Assembly: GCA_023853785.1 (NCBI GenBank)
Contig: JAJIRX010000602.1
Location: 1-64,000, forward strand
Direction of reading: 5' to 3'
DNA: 64,000 bases
Source of the DNA: Psilocybe azurescens
Taxonomy: Eukaryota > Basidiomycota > Agaricomycetes > Agaricales > Agrocybaceae
The translations under genes and the position numbers were made by a program. The notes beneath the pieces are model-generated. The model was not told where the DNA came from. It did no database searches and saw only the letters and a list, made by a program, of their open reading frames with translations. Positions 11,280 through 23,386 of the stretch are shown piece after piece. The first letter of the stretch is position 1; each line of letters begins with the position of its first letter.

Positions 11280-12998
11280 ACTATGGCTCGTACATTTAGT
11301 ATAAACGCTTGTTGGCATCGATCGATCCACTGCAGAACTTCACGTTAGATAGGAATGGACTGGATAGTAGGACATTGACATTCTAAATAGTCTAGATTTC
11401 ATATCTAGAATGCGCTGCTCGATTGTTCTGCATATGGACTGATGCTACTTAGTTTGAAATGTACAGTTGTCGTGTTCGTCCCAGGCTGTACAGCTAATAC
11501 ACGATTGATGTAGAGCTAGCAGACTGAAAGATAAGCCGGTCTTCACAATTATCTAACTTTTAAGTAGTAGGTGATATTACGACTTGAAGAATGGCATGCC
11601 ACTCACATCCCAGAACAAGCAATAATAGCTGCTGCAATGCATGTTGCGACAATTTTGGTAACTTGTGTGAACAAGCATCGATTTTGAGGGTTCTCTACGG
11701 ACTGTAATAGAGATCCACCACTAAACATTTACCGACTTATATTAACCGTCTATACGGTCATGGCTAAGGTAAGCCAAAGCACAATCGTGAAAATATTAAG
11801 TCATAGTGCACCTTGGCTTCTGAGGGAAGAAAACGGTATCTAGAAAAAGGAGAGAGCTGTGCAGGGTTCCAAGGTAATTATTGAAGAAAGTCCGTAAAGG
11901 GCGCTGTGCAATCCGGGACTTTAAAAAGATAATGTAGCGACACTTCGTGGTTCAGAAGGAACCACAAGATGCGAGATGGAGGTGAGATGCGCAATGAGGA
12001 CAAAGAAAGCTCTCACGGAGTAGACTTCCTGAAACAAGCCCGACTGATGTGGAAGTTCTTTGGAAGGTCACGGAATGGGAAGGTAGAAGTTAAAGTTTAA
12101 AGAAAGTTGTAAGTGACAACAAGGATTAGCAAGGAGGGCAAGGAGAATCAAAAGAAGGTGAAAGATATACAAATGTGCATGCCAGATTTACTCATTTGAC
12201 ACGACACGTAAACGACCGGAGAGAAAAGAACAGACCGACATAAGGATGGCGACACAGAACCCGCAGCGCCTGAAGAAAGCACAACTGGGCTAAGCCAGTG
12301 CAGAAGACAGACAGCATAATTCAAACCCAGAACCGACAAGTGAGGTCAGTCAAACGTTAGTCATGGCTGTGGGTCTGGTTGCCACTCATGATCAAACAAT
12401 GGCGTGTTCAGGCTACCAAATGCAGCTGTTTGTACAAACACAGGCGTAACGAGAAAATTTTCACCATGCACCTAGGGTTATGCATGTAGCTGTAAATGAA
12501 AACAAAATGAAAAGGTTAAATTATGCCAAAAAAACAAAATAAATATTGAGCCTCAGAGATTTAATTTGAGTCAGAAAACTCGAAAATTGGCGCAAAAGCA
12601 ATGAGAACTCTATGCTCACAAGGAGAATTAAACCGACGACTTCGAGGAACATGCGTCGAAGAGACAAAAACACCAGAAATATTTAACCGTGTAGCGTTTC
12701 GGTATAAGAAGGGTATTTAGTAACTAAGATTTACTGTTCTACCTCTAATATTACCATGTTGTTCTTATTTTTCTTCGAAAATTTATCTGACACCACATAA
12801 TAAGTACTCTGGAGATCTTTATTACTTCAAAGTATTTTAGGCTATATTGTCAAACATTATACCCAGCGTAATCCAAAGGGGCAATACTTATTGTTCACTG
12901 TGTTCCAGCCTCGGTTCGGTCTATTTATTTTTAGATTGTGCCGAGAATGCCGTCAATTCTCTTCTAGAAAGCACTTGTTAGAACCTGTCGGAGTTGAG
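11280..12998. other. 1.7-kb region without recognised genes
   Basis: AT-rich, short open frames only, no coherent intron/exon structure. No tandem repeat or transposase recognised. Confidence 0.5.
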
Positions 12999-13243
12999 AA
13001 ATTGGTCTTTTTTCTTTCTCCTCGCTGTCATCCAGAACCACCCTGTAATCAGTTGAGATTTATCATAAATTAGATAAGACGTGACCGTACATTCATGAAG
13101 GCGCCACAGCTTCGGCTCTGAGACAAATCTGGAAGATCTTTTTCATCACTCGAATCCGCTGCTTCGGAAGGCTTCGTCAACTTCAAGTTCCTCTAGTTTA
13201 TGTTGAGTTCATGCTGCATTGCATTTGCTGCTGCCGTTTTGTA
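12999..13243 (-). pseudogene. Truncated, decayed copy of the TCF25 5' end
   Basis: Aligns by eye with the first exon, first intron and start of exon 2 of TCF25 (about 8744-9010). Shared blocks, in plus-strand reading, are the intron with AGATTTATCA-AAATTAGATAAGA and the exon end ACATTCATGAAGGC. Translated, the copy still reads DSSDEKDLPDLSQSRS and AFMN, against DDEDLPAPSQTRSRSAFMN in the gene. It lacks a usable start and everything downstream, so it is a relic of a partial duplication in the same orientation about 4 kb away. Confidence 0.75.
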
Positions 13244-13597
13244 GGTGCACGTGATTGTGACATTCGGGAATTGCCGTCCTCTCGAAACCGCGAACCGCTC
13301 GCAGTTTGTATAAGGGGGTAGTAAAACCACAGGATTTAAGCTTCTAGAATAGTAGAATCGGTGACTTACTCTTGGCTTGACGGCCTTTTCTATATCTAAG
13401 TCTTGGAAAAATGTACAGCCAAGAATGGACCTATGGCAACGTGAGCGCTCAAAATTATTGCATTTCAACTCATCAGGTGCGTCCTAACCTGCATGCGTAT
13501 CTGTTTCAGAGAGTCCTTGATTCATATAAGAAATAAAGCATTATCTAGCTCTCCCTTCAACGATACCACTCAAACGTCTTCTACTCCTTAGAGTAAC

Positions 13598-13938
13598 ATG
13601 CTACTCAATCTGCTCACCATCCTTCTTGCGGCCTGCAGTGAGTGGGCCCTCTTTTCAAGAGTATTTCCAGGCTTGATAACCTTTACTCACTATCAGTGAC
13701 CATCATGGTGTCCTGTAGTTCAGTACCTGTTCCCGCTCAAGTCGAATCGTTGGGACATATAGTAAGTTATCCCAGTGTTTTATGCCGCATTGAACCAATT
13801 TCCGACCTAACGAAATGAACATCATAGGCAAGAGACGCTAGCATTGGGGTCACTCGTGAGGCACATGCAGAGCCCCAACGCCCAGGAGCTTGCCAAAAGA
13901 TACTGAGGCACCCTGCATCTAATTCATACAGTCTTTAA
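13598..13938 (+). CDS. Small secreted peptide (about 71 aa, two introns)
   Basis: Hand-assembled from three exons. ATG 13598 encodes MLLNLLTILLAAC up to a GTGAGT donor. After a CAG acceptor comes MTIMVSCSSVPVPAQVE..., then a GTAAGT donor. After a TAG acceptor comes ARDASIGVTREAHAEPQRPG ending ...NSYSL at the stop 13936-13938. Both introns have consensus donors, the phase is kept throughout, and the N-terminus is a convincing hydrophobic signal. The mature peptide would be about 40-45 residues with one Cys. It does not end in a CaaX box, so it is not a canonical mating pheromone. No homologue recognised. Confidence 0.5.
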
Positions 13939-14043
13939 TATTCTCTATCCTTTCACATGTAGTATTTGCTTGGACAAAACGTCGATTGCTAGCCCCAGGC
14001 GCCAAAAAACTGTCGCCCTTCATGCATGGCACTGCTATCTCCT

Positions 14044-15170
14044 TCAAAGATGAGAGTTAAACCACTCGACAGCAGCTTTAAATGCACCCTCTTTTCCGGC
14101 CTTCGCCTTCTGGTTCGCCATGTCGCCTCTGACAGCAAAGCCATGAGAGCAGCCTTCAAAGTATTCTCGCTTGTATCCAGGTGCAAATTTTCCACCTCCG
14201 AAGATCTCGTCGGCCTTTGCCCCTGCTTCGTGTGGGAACGAGTGGTCGACCTCGCAGGCGTTGATGAGAAGCGGTGCTTTGGATTCGGCCACGTATTTCT
14301 TTGGGAAATTTTGAAGTGAGTGGGCCACATCTTGTACAGAAATATGGCAAGGCAAATATCATACCTCGAGATCAGCTGGAATCTGAAGCAACGACGGATG
14401 AGAGACAACAGCTGCCTTGATAACATTCTCGAATGCGATGTCGAAAACATAGCGTCCTAAAGGCGCACTAGCAATTTAGCTATACTTCCATTATCTGAGA
14501 AAATAACTCACCTCCAAGACAGTAGCCAGTGGCGCCAAAGATTGTGATTCCCTGCTCTTTCAGTGCGTTGATGACTTTGTCCAAGGGGGCCTCGTTTTGT
14601 CCGGGCCGTGATTAGGACGCCAACTATCGAGATCGAAGTTGAGCCCCCATCAACTAACGCGTCAGGTGGAATTGGGTCGCCATTGAGATAGTCGGGAATA
14701 AAGGCCTATCACACAACATTGGTTAGCTACTGAGATGCATCTGTCGAAACAGGAAGATAGCAAGTACACGGAATCCATTCTCAGCAAAGTCATCGGCGAG
14801 GAGCTGGGAAATATAGACATGAGTCGAGCGTTCAAATTGATTCTGAGTCTTCACGTGCAAACTCACTCGATTATTGATATACTGAGGACCAAATACATCA
14901 GTCAGGAAAAGAATGGCTTTGTCCTTGGGATAATCTCTGCTGGGCGTGGCAACGTAAACATCGACTCCGCCAATTTTCTCCCATTTTCCTGCACGCAATT
15001 TACACAAGATCAACACAACGCCGCAACAAGGTGGGATTACAGCAAGAACTGACCTTTTGGGGTGCCCTCGTGGGTAACACCTACATGCAGAGGACAGAAT
15101 TAAACGAGGATCCTGTAGGCAATACTCTATTGCCAGACGTACCTTTAAAACAATGTTCGCAGAAACTCAT
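14044..15170 (-). CDS. Dienelactone hydrolase family protein
   Basis: Alpha/beta hydrolase of the dienelactone hydrolase family, which hydrolyses lactone or ester substrates and is common in fungal aromatic catabolism. ATG 15170 (MSFCEHCFK), then THEGTPKGKWEKIGGVDVYV and ILFLTDVFGPQYINN; then DYLNGDPIPPDALVDGG. The nucleophile elbow GYCLGG carries the catalytic Cys. The Asp is in NACEVDHSFP and the His in EGCSHGFAVRGD. The C-terminus is AAVEWFNSHL with the stop at 14044-14046. Four to five short introns. Two frame breaks lie in a C5 run (14644-14648) and a G5 run (14585-14589), each one base short of the conserved frame (DLDSWRPNHGPDKTRPPLDK). Full family length; intact if those are consensus errors. 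Confidence 0.88.
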
Positions 15171-15789
15171 GGCAAATTGAGAGCTGGTGTTAAGCTTGAC
15201 CTAGGATATGTGGAGTATGACATTTTCTGCCTCTTTTATAACAAAGGGTTCATGCCTTAATTCGTGATGGCCTTGTGATATCTCATGATATCGTTCTGAA
15301 GATAAGTACAGATGGGCGTGAGCGGTGGGGTGAATGGAAAATCATCCGAATTTACGGATGATGTTCCGCTTCAGCTTAACCCTGCGGCTTCTGCCAGCTT
15401 AAACGCACACGCAAGACACGGCATCAGTATTGATCAACGACATGTGCAGAGATGCGTATTTCAAGTTCATTCCTATTAATATCTCCTGCCATGTGAGGAA
15501 ATTAGTGACCACAAAAGGACTAGGGAAGCGTCGACTACGTCGACAGAAACCTGCTTACTTGTTGAAGAAAACAGATACTGGATTACTAATTTCTATACCG
15601 AGTTATCATAGAGCCTATGCAATGAACTTTCTAAGAGAATTTTGTTGATTGTTGACGTTTACTTCACATGCACGATTGATCGGCATTTGCCGGTGCTAAA
15701 ACTATGGAGACACCTTGCAAGCAAGGTAATTCCCGAAGCTTCCACATGTTTTTAGTACATACTAGTGTAAGAAAAACAGAAAAAATCAT
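15171..15789. other. Intergenic
   Basis: Dienelactone hydrolase promoter side and gene A 3' side. A 72-codon frame at 15430-15648 has no recognisable feature. Nothing else seen. Confidence 0.5.
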
Positions 15790-18700
15790 TCACGCGCCCC
15801 TTGCTTTCTCTCCAAGATTCTGTACATGCAAATGCATCTTCTCCTTCCTCTCCGCGATCTGCGCAGGCGTCAGTCGCTCCAACTCACGACACACAGCCGG
15901 ATGTTCCTTGTAACAGTGGTCGACGAGCTCTGCCCACGATGGGTCTTGGCCGAACTTGGCGATCACCTTCGGCGCGATGCTAGTATTAGAAGATGATGAT
16001 GCAGATGAAGACACCTCTTTCTGGCTCCTCATTCTACAAACAGGATAGTTAGTATGATTTAGATTTGTGAATCATATTTACCGAGGAAGTTAAAAGTACT
16101 CACAAACATATCCGACATGTCCAGCTCGCATTCACATTCTCGTATAACAGCTTCATGTGATTGATACCCAACTTGTGTTGATGCTGATGAGGTGGAGGAC
16201 GCGGGGAGGGTCAGATCTCAATGCCCCCTCCGACGACGCCGCTGCTGCCTGGTTTGAGTTCTGACTCTGCCCCGCCTGCGGATGAGGTTTTGCTGGGAGA
16301 TTTTGGTTCGGATTCACACCAGGACGCACTTGCCCCTTCTGCACGGGCTGCGGATGAGGATGTGAGCGGAACATGGAATTGTAGTTAGCCTGCGAGGGTC
16401 TCTGAATCGGTCTCGAGTTTAAATTTGAACTCGATGCCAGCGGCGCCCCCGTTGCCGCTGTTGCCAAACTCGAGGATGTGGAATAAGGGTTCGCATTTGG
16501 CGGGTGAAGCTGAGGCTGGGGCCCCCGCTGCGCTGAGTTTTGAGCTGCTGTCGCCGGTGGCCTCATAAGCACAGCAGTCAACGTTGAATCCAAACTCGAA
16601 TTAGGCCTCGTCCCCTCCGGATTTTTACGAAGATGCCGAATTGGAGTTGAATGAAGAGTTGGACCAGTTACGGGAGGCGGCGGCTTGGCAGGGAGTGTAC
16701 TCTTAGGTGGGGCCATGTTCGAGTTTGGGTTCGAGTTCATTTTCGCGACGGTGGTGGTTATGGTGTTGGCCACGGCGACGGCAAGGGCTGCAGCTGCAGC
16801 TTTGGTGTTAGTGGTAGTGATAGTATTCACATTCACATTCGCATGGGCCTTCAAGTTCGGATTCGGATTCGGGTTTGCAATAGCGGTTAAGCTCGGTTCC
16901 GCATTCACATTCAAGTTCGGATTCACGGCTGAAGTCGGGAGAGCCTGCGCCCTCGGCAACACCGCTGGACGCACCTGTGTCTGTACCTGCGTCGACACAT
17001 TCCCATTCACACCCTTCGATGACCCTGCCCCAGTCCCTGCCCCTGCGTCCGACGACACCAACGTCGACTTCGATTCCGCTGTCGAGACAGATCCTGCCGC
17101 AACTCTTGCCCCAGAACCAGATGCCTGCGATGGTGTATGAGTGTCAGCACCAGCACTAGGTCCAGTCCCAGCACCAGTCGCACTAGAAGCCGCTGCAGCG
17201 TCCTCTACAACTTCACCCTTCTCATCACCCTCCCTATTACTCGATATCATACCAACTGGCGCGCCGACGCTGTTAGGTCTCACGCCGTCAGCACATCCTC
17301 CTCCTCCGGCTGTGCTGATACTCGTATTCTCAGGCACAGCAGACACAGTATGCCTTCGACCCCCAACCGCAAACGCAACAGGGACAGGAACGGAGACCTG
17401 AGTCGCAGCCCTGGCTATGACGGATAGAGGCACAGGTGCAGATACAGGTGGAAGCATGCGGGCGGGCGCAGGTAAAGCCGAAGCTGGAGCCGGAGGTGCT
17501 GGCGCAGGTGTGGGTGCAGGCGTGATCTCACCTTCTTCCTTCGACTGGGATGCGCAGATGGACATTGACAAGGATATGGATGTGGGATAGGGAGGACTCG
17601 TGATGGAGCTGGAGTTCTGAGCTGTAGATGTAATTGTAGATAGAAATGAGGATGAGGACGGAGATGTAGATCTGGGAACGTTAGACACGGAGCTAAGACT
17701 GGGAAGAGTAGACTTAGGAGCGGGGTACCCGTTAGATGCCTGGGTGGTACGAGCAGTGGCGAAGGCGGGAATAGACGAGAATGTTACGACAGGACTCCTC
17801 TCCTCCTCATCGACGCGTATATCTTTTCCAACGCCCTCCTGTTCGATCTTAACACGCGTAGCAGGACCCTGCCCACTGCGATCATGATCATCCTGCTCGT
17901 ACTCCGCACGCGTCGCTTGCGCGACAAGATGGATGGAGGTGTGAGCGTGGACGGCGGAATCGGATTTGTCCCCGTCGTAAGAACGGGAGCCGGAGGCGGA
18001 GATGGGGACGGAGATGAACAGGCTGGAGACGGAGAGGGGATAGAACTGACGCTGCAGCCGGAGTGGGAAGAGAAAGTAATGGAGGAAGAGAAGGAGAATA
18101 AGAAAGCGTCTGAGTTCGAGAAGTATAAGTGATGTTTGATCCTCTGTTGGTTTCAGCGTCCGAGTCGTTATTGGCGTTGATAAACGTGTCGCGGTTCTTC
18201 ATCAAGCTGAAGTTCATTTCCATCACAACATCGTCTCCTCAATATTGACTCCTACCCCCGGTTCGGGTCTGTTCTTTCACGTTCATTTCTGGCTCGTCCT
18301 CCATCTCGTCCTCCATCTCCATCTCCCCGACTTCACCTCCTTCCGCCCCTTCCCCCTCGTGCTGACTCTGACTTTCCATCTGTATATTCCCTTCAGAAAC
18401 ACCAACCGGACTAGGACTCTGACTCCGAGTCAAGTCTTCGACGCCAATACAAACCCCACTCTCCATCTCCATCTCCATCATACTCTCATTCGCTTCCGTT
18501 TGCATATCAACCGCCATCGGACTGCTGCATAAATCAATGACTTCAACGTCCGCACCAACATCCGACGTGACAGATGCAGAGACAGAGACAGAGCGAACCG
18601 AGACGGGATTCGGAACACCCACATTTTCTCCAATATGACGCTCCAGCTGAGGTTCGAGCGACGCTCGAGGCCCAATGCCCGTACTTGTGCTCTCAATGCC

Positions 18701-21300
18701 TCTGGGAGCAGGACTCTCACGCCTCGATTGAGGCGACGCTATGATAGAGTTCGCGTAGCTCCTCCCCGAGCTCTCTTGAGCTGGAACTCGTTCTGGTACT
18801 AGTACTGAAGCAGGAGCAGGAGCAGGAGCTGAATGGCGACGATGTGGATATGATATTGGCTGTAAGGGTTGGGCCAGGACAGCAGCAGGGGTAGGAGTCG
18901 AGGTCGAACTGCGGCTGACAGAGATACAGTCGCATAGCGTAGACGATGAGGATGATGAGGGAGGCGGTGGTAACGGTGGGTTGCTGTAGTTTGCGTTTGT
19001 ATTAATGTCGGTATCGGAATGTGAATGAGATCGTGAATTTGACGCCTCTGCATTATACTGAGAAATACAACGATAGAAGCGAAGGGTGTAGTACGTCAGC
19101 GATTTAATCCAAAACAACCGGGGGAAAAGTAAGAAGAAGAAAAAGATAAAGATAAAAGAAAGCGAAGGAACAATCAATGAACAAAAAGATCAAAAGAAAC
19201 CGAAAAACCCACCTCATGCACACTACCCACTTCCCTCTCTTTCTCCAGCTCCTTTTCACCCCTCTTCTCCCTAAGCAACGTAAAATCGTCTGTGTAGCAA
19301 TATGCCTCAACAAACTTGCCCAGCCTCGCCAGCTTTTCCCTCAACTGCATGTTCTCCCTCCTCAACAACCTCAGCTCTTCGTTAACATCACTACTTGCAT
19401 TCAAACCACCCCTCTCCCTCTCCTCCATCGCCCTCTGCAACTCCCTCTGCAACTCCCTCTGCAACTCCCTCCTCTCTCTCTCCCACCCCATCCTCTCCCT
19501 CTCCCACCCCTCCTTCACCCCTCTAACCATCTCTCTCCCTCCCCGCAAGCACCGTAAAGTCACTATACATCTTCTCCATCGCCCCTCGGACGTTGTTGAC
19601 GGTCTCTCCCCAGAGAGATTCGAGGCCAACGTGGAGGGGGTGCAGCGCTGCGGTGGAGGACGCAAGGACTAGGGGGTCGATGGTGGCGAGGGGACGGAAC
19701 GGAGGGAGTGGGGCGGATGTCGATGTCGATGCGGGTACGGGTGCGGGTACGGGTGCAGGCGCGGGGGTACTGGCAAAGGCCTAGATCCGGCGCTGTACAC
19801 TTGTGTCGGCAAATTATGGGCCTGTGTCTTGATTGCAAGGTTCTGAGGCGGGCAATAAAAGCGAACCTGAGGCAGCCCAGATCCAGAGAAAGTGTGCTGC
19901 ATCTGCATCTGCATCTGCTGCTGCTGGTGGAAAGAATGCGCATCCTGTTGTCGGAATTGCTGTTCATGTTGACACCGCTGTTCCTGTTGCTGCAACTGTG
20001 GCCCAGGTACGTTGATCGACGACAACGAAAGCGGGGTTGCTGTCGCCGTCGTTCCGCTGGAGTTGCTCGCCCAATGTAACTGTCTATTTCCAGTGTCAGA
20101 ATCCAGGAGGCGGGGAGGGGGCATCAATTGCGTCTGTGTACGGCTCGCATTTGCATTCCAGCTCCCATTCGTGACCTTGTTACCACCACTCCCGCTCTCA
20201 CTCACTGCACGAACCTGACCCAGTTGCTGCTGCTGCTGCTGTGCGCCAAAGGACCACCCCATCCATTCTGCACCTGGTTCTCCGTCAGCGTCAGCGTCAA
20301 CGGCAGGTTCAGAGTCTCGGGCACAGGTTGAGGACGCGCGTCATTGTGATGGGCATGAGCGGAAATTTGCATTTGCGCTTGGGTTTGCTGGTGCTCGGGG
20401 GTATGGCGCGAACGTGCTGGACATGCTGCGATGAAGGATGCGAAGAATGAGAATGTGGGTTGTGGTTATTGCTCTCCCCTGTGTGATTATCGTATCGGAA
20501 GTGTAAAGCCGAAGACGAAGGGCCGGCGGGTGCCTAAAAAACGAAGAGACCAGGGTCAGCCAGTATGCATGGATATATGCATGCAAATCGCGATATTCGG
20601 CCATAATAGTGGCATACGTACTCTTGTGTGAGTAGTGATAGGCAGTTGAGATTTCGGTTGTGCGTGACGGCTTTGCTGGGCCTGCTGCTGCTGCTGGATA
20701 GTAAAAAAGGGAAATGACATAAGTCAGTAAGGGCGCATATATGCACGCAGACGTAAATTTTCGGCCATAGTGATAGCATATTTACGTACATGCGTTTGGT
20801 TAGGAGACTGGGTTGGCGTGTGGCGGCTTTTCTGACTCTGCTGCTGCCGTTGCAAACTCAAACTCGAAGGCGAAGGCGACGGCGCTGGCGAAAGGTTCCC
20901 TGGCGTCTGGCCCGAGGTAAGACGTGGGTAAATCTGCTCGAACCCTGTTTGCACGAATGACGGGATCTATCATTCCTCAAGTCAGCCTGCACTTTGAAGA
21001 ACTAAACTTTAAACGCATACTCACGTTCTTCGCGCCTAATGATAAGTGCTCATTACTTTGATGCTGATACGCTGGTGGATGTTGAGACTGGGCAGGTGCG
21101 TGATACCCATTGCTTCCAAACGCTTGATAATGCCCTGGTTCCGATAATGATCCTGGCTCTTGCGCATGCGAATTCAAAGGGTGATCTCCATGAGCGGCGT
21201 GCGTAATGCCGGTGCTAGTAATAGTTGTATCCTGCTTCCACCGTTGCTCCTGGTGCTGAGTCGAGGAAGAAGGTGGTGGTGGTGGCGGTGATGGATTCAT
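15790..21300 (-). CDS. Large low-complexity protein with coiled coil and C-terminal Cys/His domain (gene A)
   Basis: Not assignable to a named family. The likely start is ATG 21300 (MNPSPPPPPPSSSTQHQ). The Q/S/P-rich N-terminal half contains QQQQQQ and RQQQQSQKSRHTPTQSPNQ. Next come a strongly predicted coiled coil at about 19.27-19.55 kb (three LQREL heptad-like repeats, then NEELRLLRRENMQLREKLARL), a Ser/Pro/acidic-rich region and an Ala/Asn/Val/Pro-rich region. The C-terminal domain is LGINHMKLLYENVNASWTC-R-I-C-L, a 70-nt intron (16034-16103), then SWAELVDHCYKEHPAVC...RLTPAQIAE and the stop at 15790-15792. The Cys/His spacing (CxxC ... HCx3HPx2C) suggests metal binding. A C4 run (16204-16207) is one base short in the conserved part; other breaks are likely in the repeats. 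Paralogue of gene B (32.9-34.7 kb). Exon structure upstream of 17.7 kb is approximate. Confidence 0.6.
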
Positions 21301-23386
21301 GAGGGTCCTTTATCTCAGACACAGTGGTGATTGGCAGGCGTTACCCCTATCTGGTTGTCCGTCAATTTTCTTTGATTGGTATGTATGCTGGGCAGGTGTA
21401 TAGGTCTGGTTTGGAATTAGATTTGAGAGCGGCGTGCTAGATAAGGAGAGTTCAAAACGCTCTTTCACTTCAGGTTTTAACCGCAGAGGCAGATATGATT
21501 GAAAACTCACTGTGATATGGAGGACAAAGGCACATCGAATTAAAGCAACAAGGTCTTCGTATTCTTTCTATTCTGCGCTGACAACAAAGGATAAGATACT
21601 GATGATTATCAGAAAATATGAAGAAGACCAAGAAAGAAAGAAAAAGCTTTAAGGAAGAAGATATGCCTGCAGGCAAGGAAATGCAACAAAGAAAGGATCC
21701 AACTGATCCCGAGTTGTATGTTCTTTAAGCTTCCTTGTGAATCACATGTACTCTAACATACTTATATACGGCGGCAGTTCGATGATGCACGCTGCAAATT
21801 TACAGACCCGAATACGAATTCGAGTCTAAACCAAAAGAATGATCTTTACTCCAAAACGCACTCCAAGGGAGCGCACGGCCGCAGATTGCGGCACCAAGTA
21901 AACGCGTGTGCGGGTCACGACCCGCGCAGGGTGCGTGCGCCCCTGGATGCGCATGAGGATGCTGCACTACAGGCAGAGTAGAAAGTGAACACGGGTGCGC
22001 TTCTAATTGAATCTATTTGTTGTCTCTCATACTCACTGCTTGTGAGTATGCAAGTTGTCTAGAACATTTGAAAAGAGTTCGGATTATGATTACACTATCT
22101 GTTAGTGACCCTCTGAATCCTGTCAATGGCACGACCAATCGACTGATAACGGATAAGGGGTGTCCGAATCTCAAGGACGTCTAAATTTTCGGCATTCCAA
22201 ATCCCTCAGCCCTGGACCACACGGTATAAATGAAAGCTCACCTGCTACCGGGTTACCACAGCATAGAACGTCATATGCACACACATTCGCCGTCGCCCCT
22301 GAATCGATAACCCTACAAGAATCAGGGAGTAGTCTGGTCGTTCCCCGAGAGTCCACACCTGAAGCTGAAGCCTGTCACCCGGCCGGGTCATGAGAGTGCC
22401 TTCCGCCACTAACTCTATTGATACCTCCCAAGGTTAGATACTGACCTATATCTAGACTAGAGCATCTCTCACCCTCCACTGGGTCCACACTCCAAGTCAC
22501 TATATGGACCTCGGGACCGGGAATCAAGGCTAAATTAAAGTTCAGATTAAGGCGGCTCATCGCCCAAGCCTCGGGATAAAGGAGTTTCCAGTGTAGATGA
22601 CGACGAAAATGACAAGGATATTGGTCAGGGCAGCATTGAGTTAACTGGTAGGATTTTGAACAATACAGGCTGTTTCTCCTATTAAACGTATCGAGGCTCG
22701 TGTATTGATATACGCAATGTGGTATTCAATTCATATCAATCGAGCAGCTGATCCTTTTTGGATCGCTTTAATCTGACTCTGCCTCAACCGATGCTGTGAG
22801 GCTCAGAAGCATAATAGCTTTAGTTGAGCTCGGTCTGAGTAAAGTTGAGATACGAAAACTGTTGGAATATAGAGAGCAAATGCGATAGCGCCTCGCAGCC
22901 GTTTGGCTGTGCGCTTGCCGGTTCCTTAACATTTCGTACGCATATTCAATATTATATTTAGTTCATTAACGGTGCATTATTGCGCCATTCCTTTTCTGTA
23001 GTATACAATACATTCCACTTCGTAAATTCGGAGCTTACAAGCTCGTTATCTTTCTTTGCGGCACGCAATGCACTTATATTAGTGTCTATTCACTTCGTAG
23101 ATACGAGTCTCGGACAACGAAGTACATTATATATGAAATTTCGGTACGAGCTTTCCTCAGTCGTTTGCCTTGCGAACTGAGGTGAGCACTATTCTTCTTA
23201 CCTAGTATCTTTCAATCGTTGTACTAAATCATTACCTAGCGTATCTGTTCTAGAATTCTTAAAAAAACCAAGTGATTCGGGGACTGGACCTGTCAGTGAG
23301 GCAGAAATCGTTGGCGCTTACTCGCTCAATAGCTATAGTAGGTTTACGGATGTACGATACAGTCCGAGGTTCTACCAAGGTTAAGA
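21301..23386. other. 2-kb region without recognised genes
   Basis: Contains the likely gene A promoter next to 21.3-21.7 kb and the NACHT 3' flank. A 77-codon frame at 22160-22393 and a few others lack motifs and splice context. No clear repeat seen. Confidence 0.45.

Noticed and set aside
16651..20450. Many plus-strand frames of 60-150 codons (Val/Phe/Ala- or Leu/Ser-rich)
   Set aside because: Antisense shadows of the low-complexity regions of gene A; their composition mirrors its Ala/Asn/Val and Ser/Pro codons.
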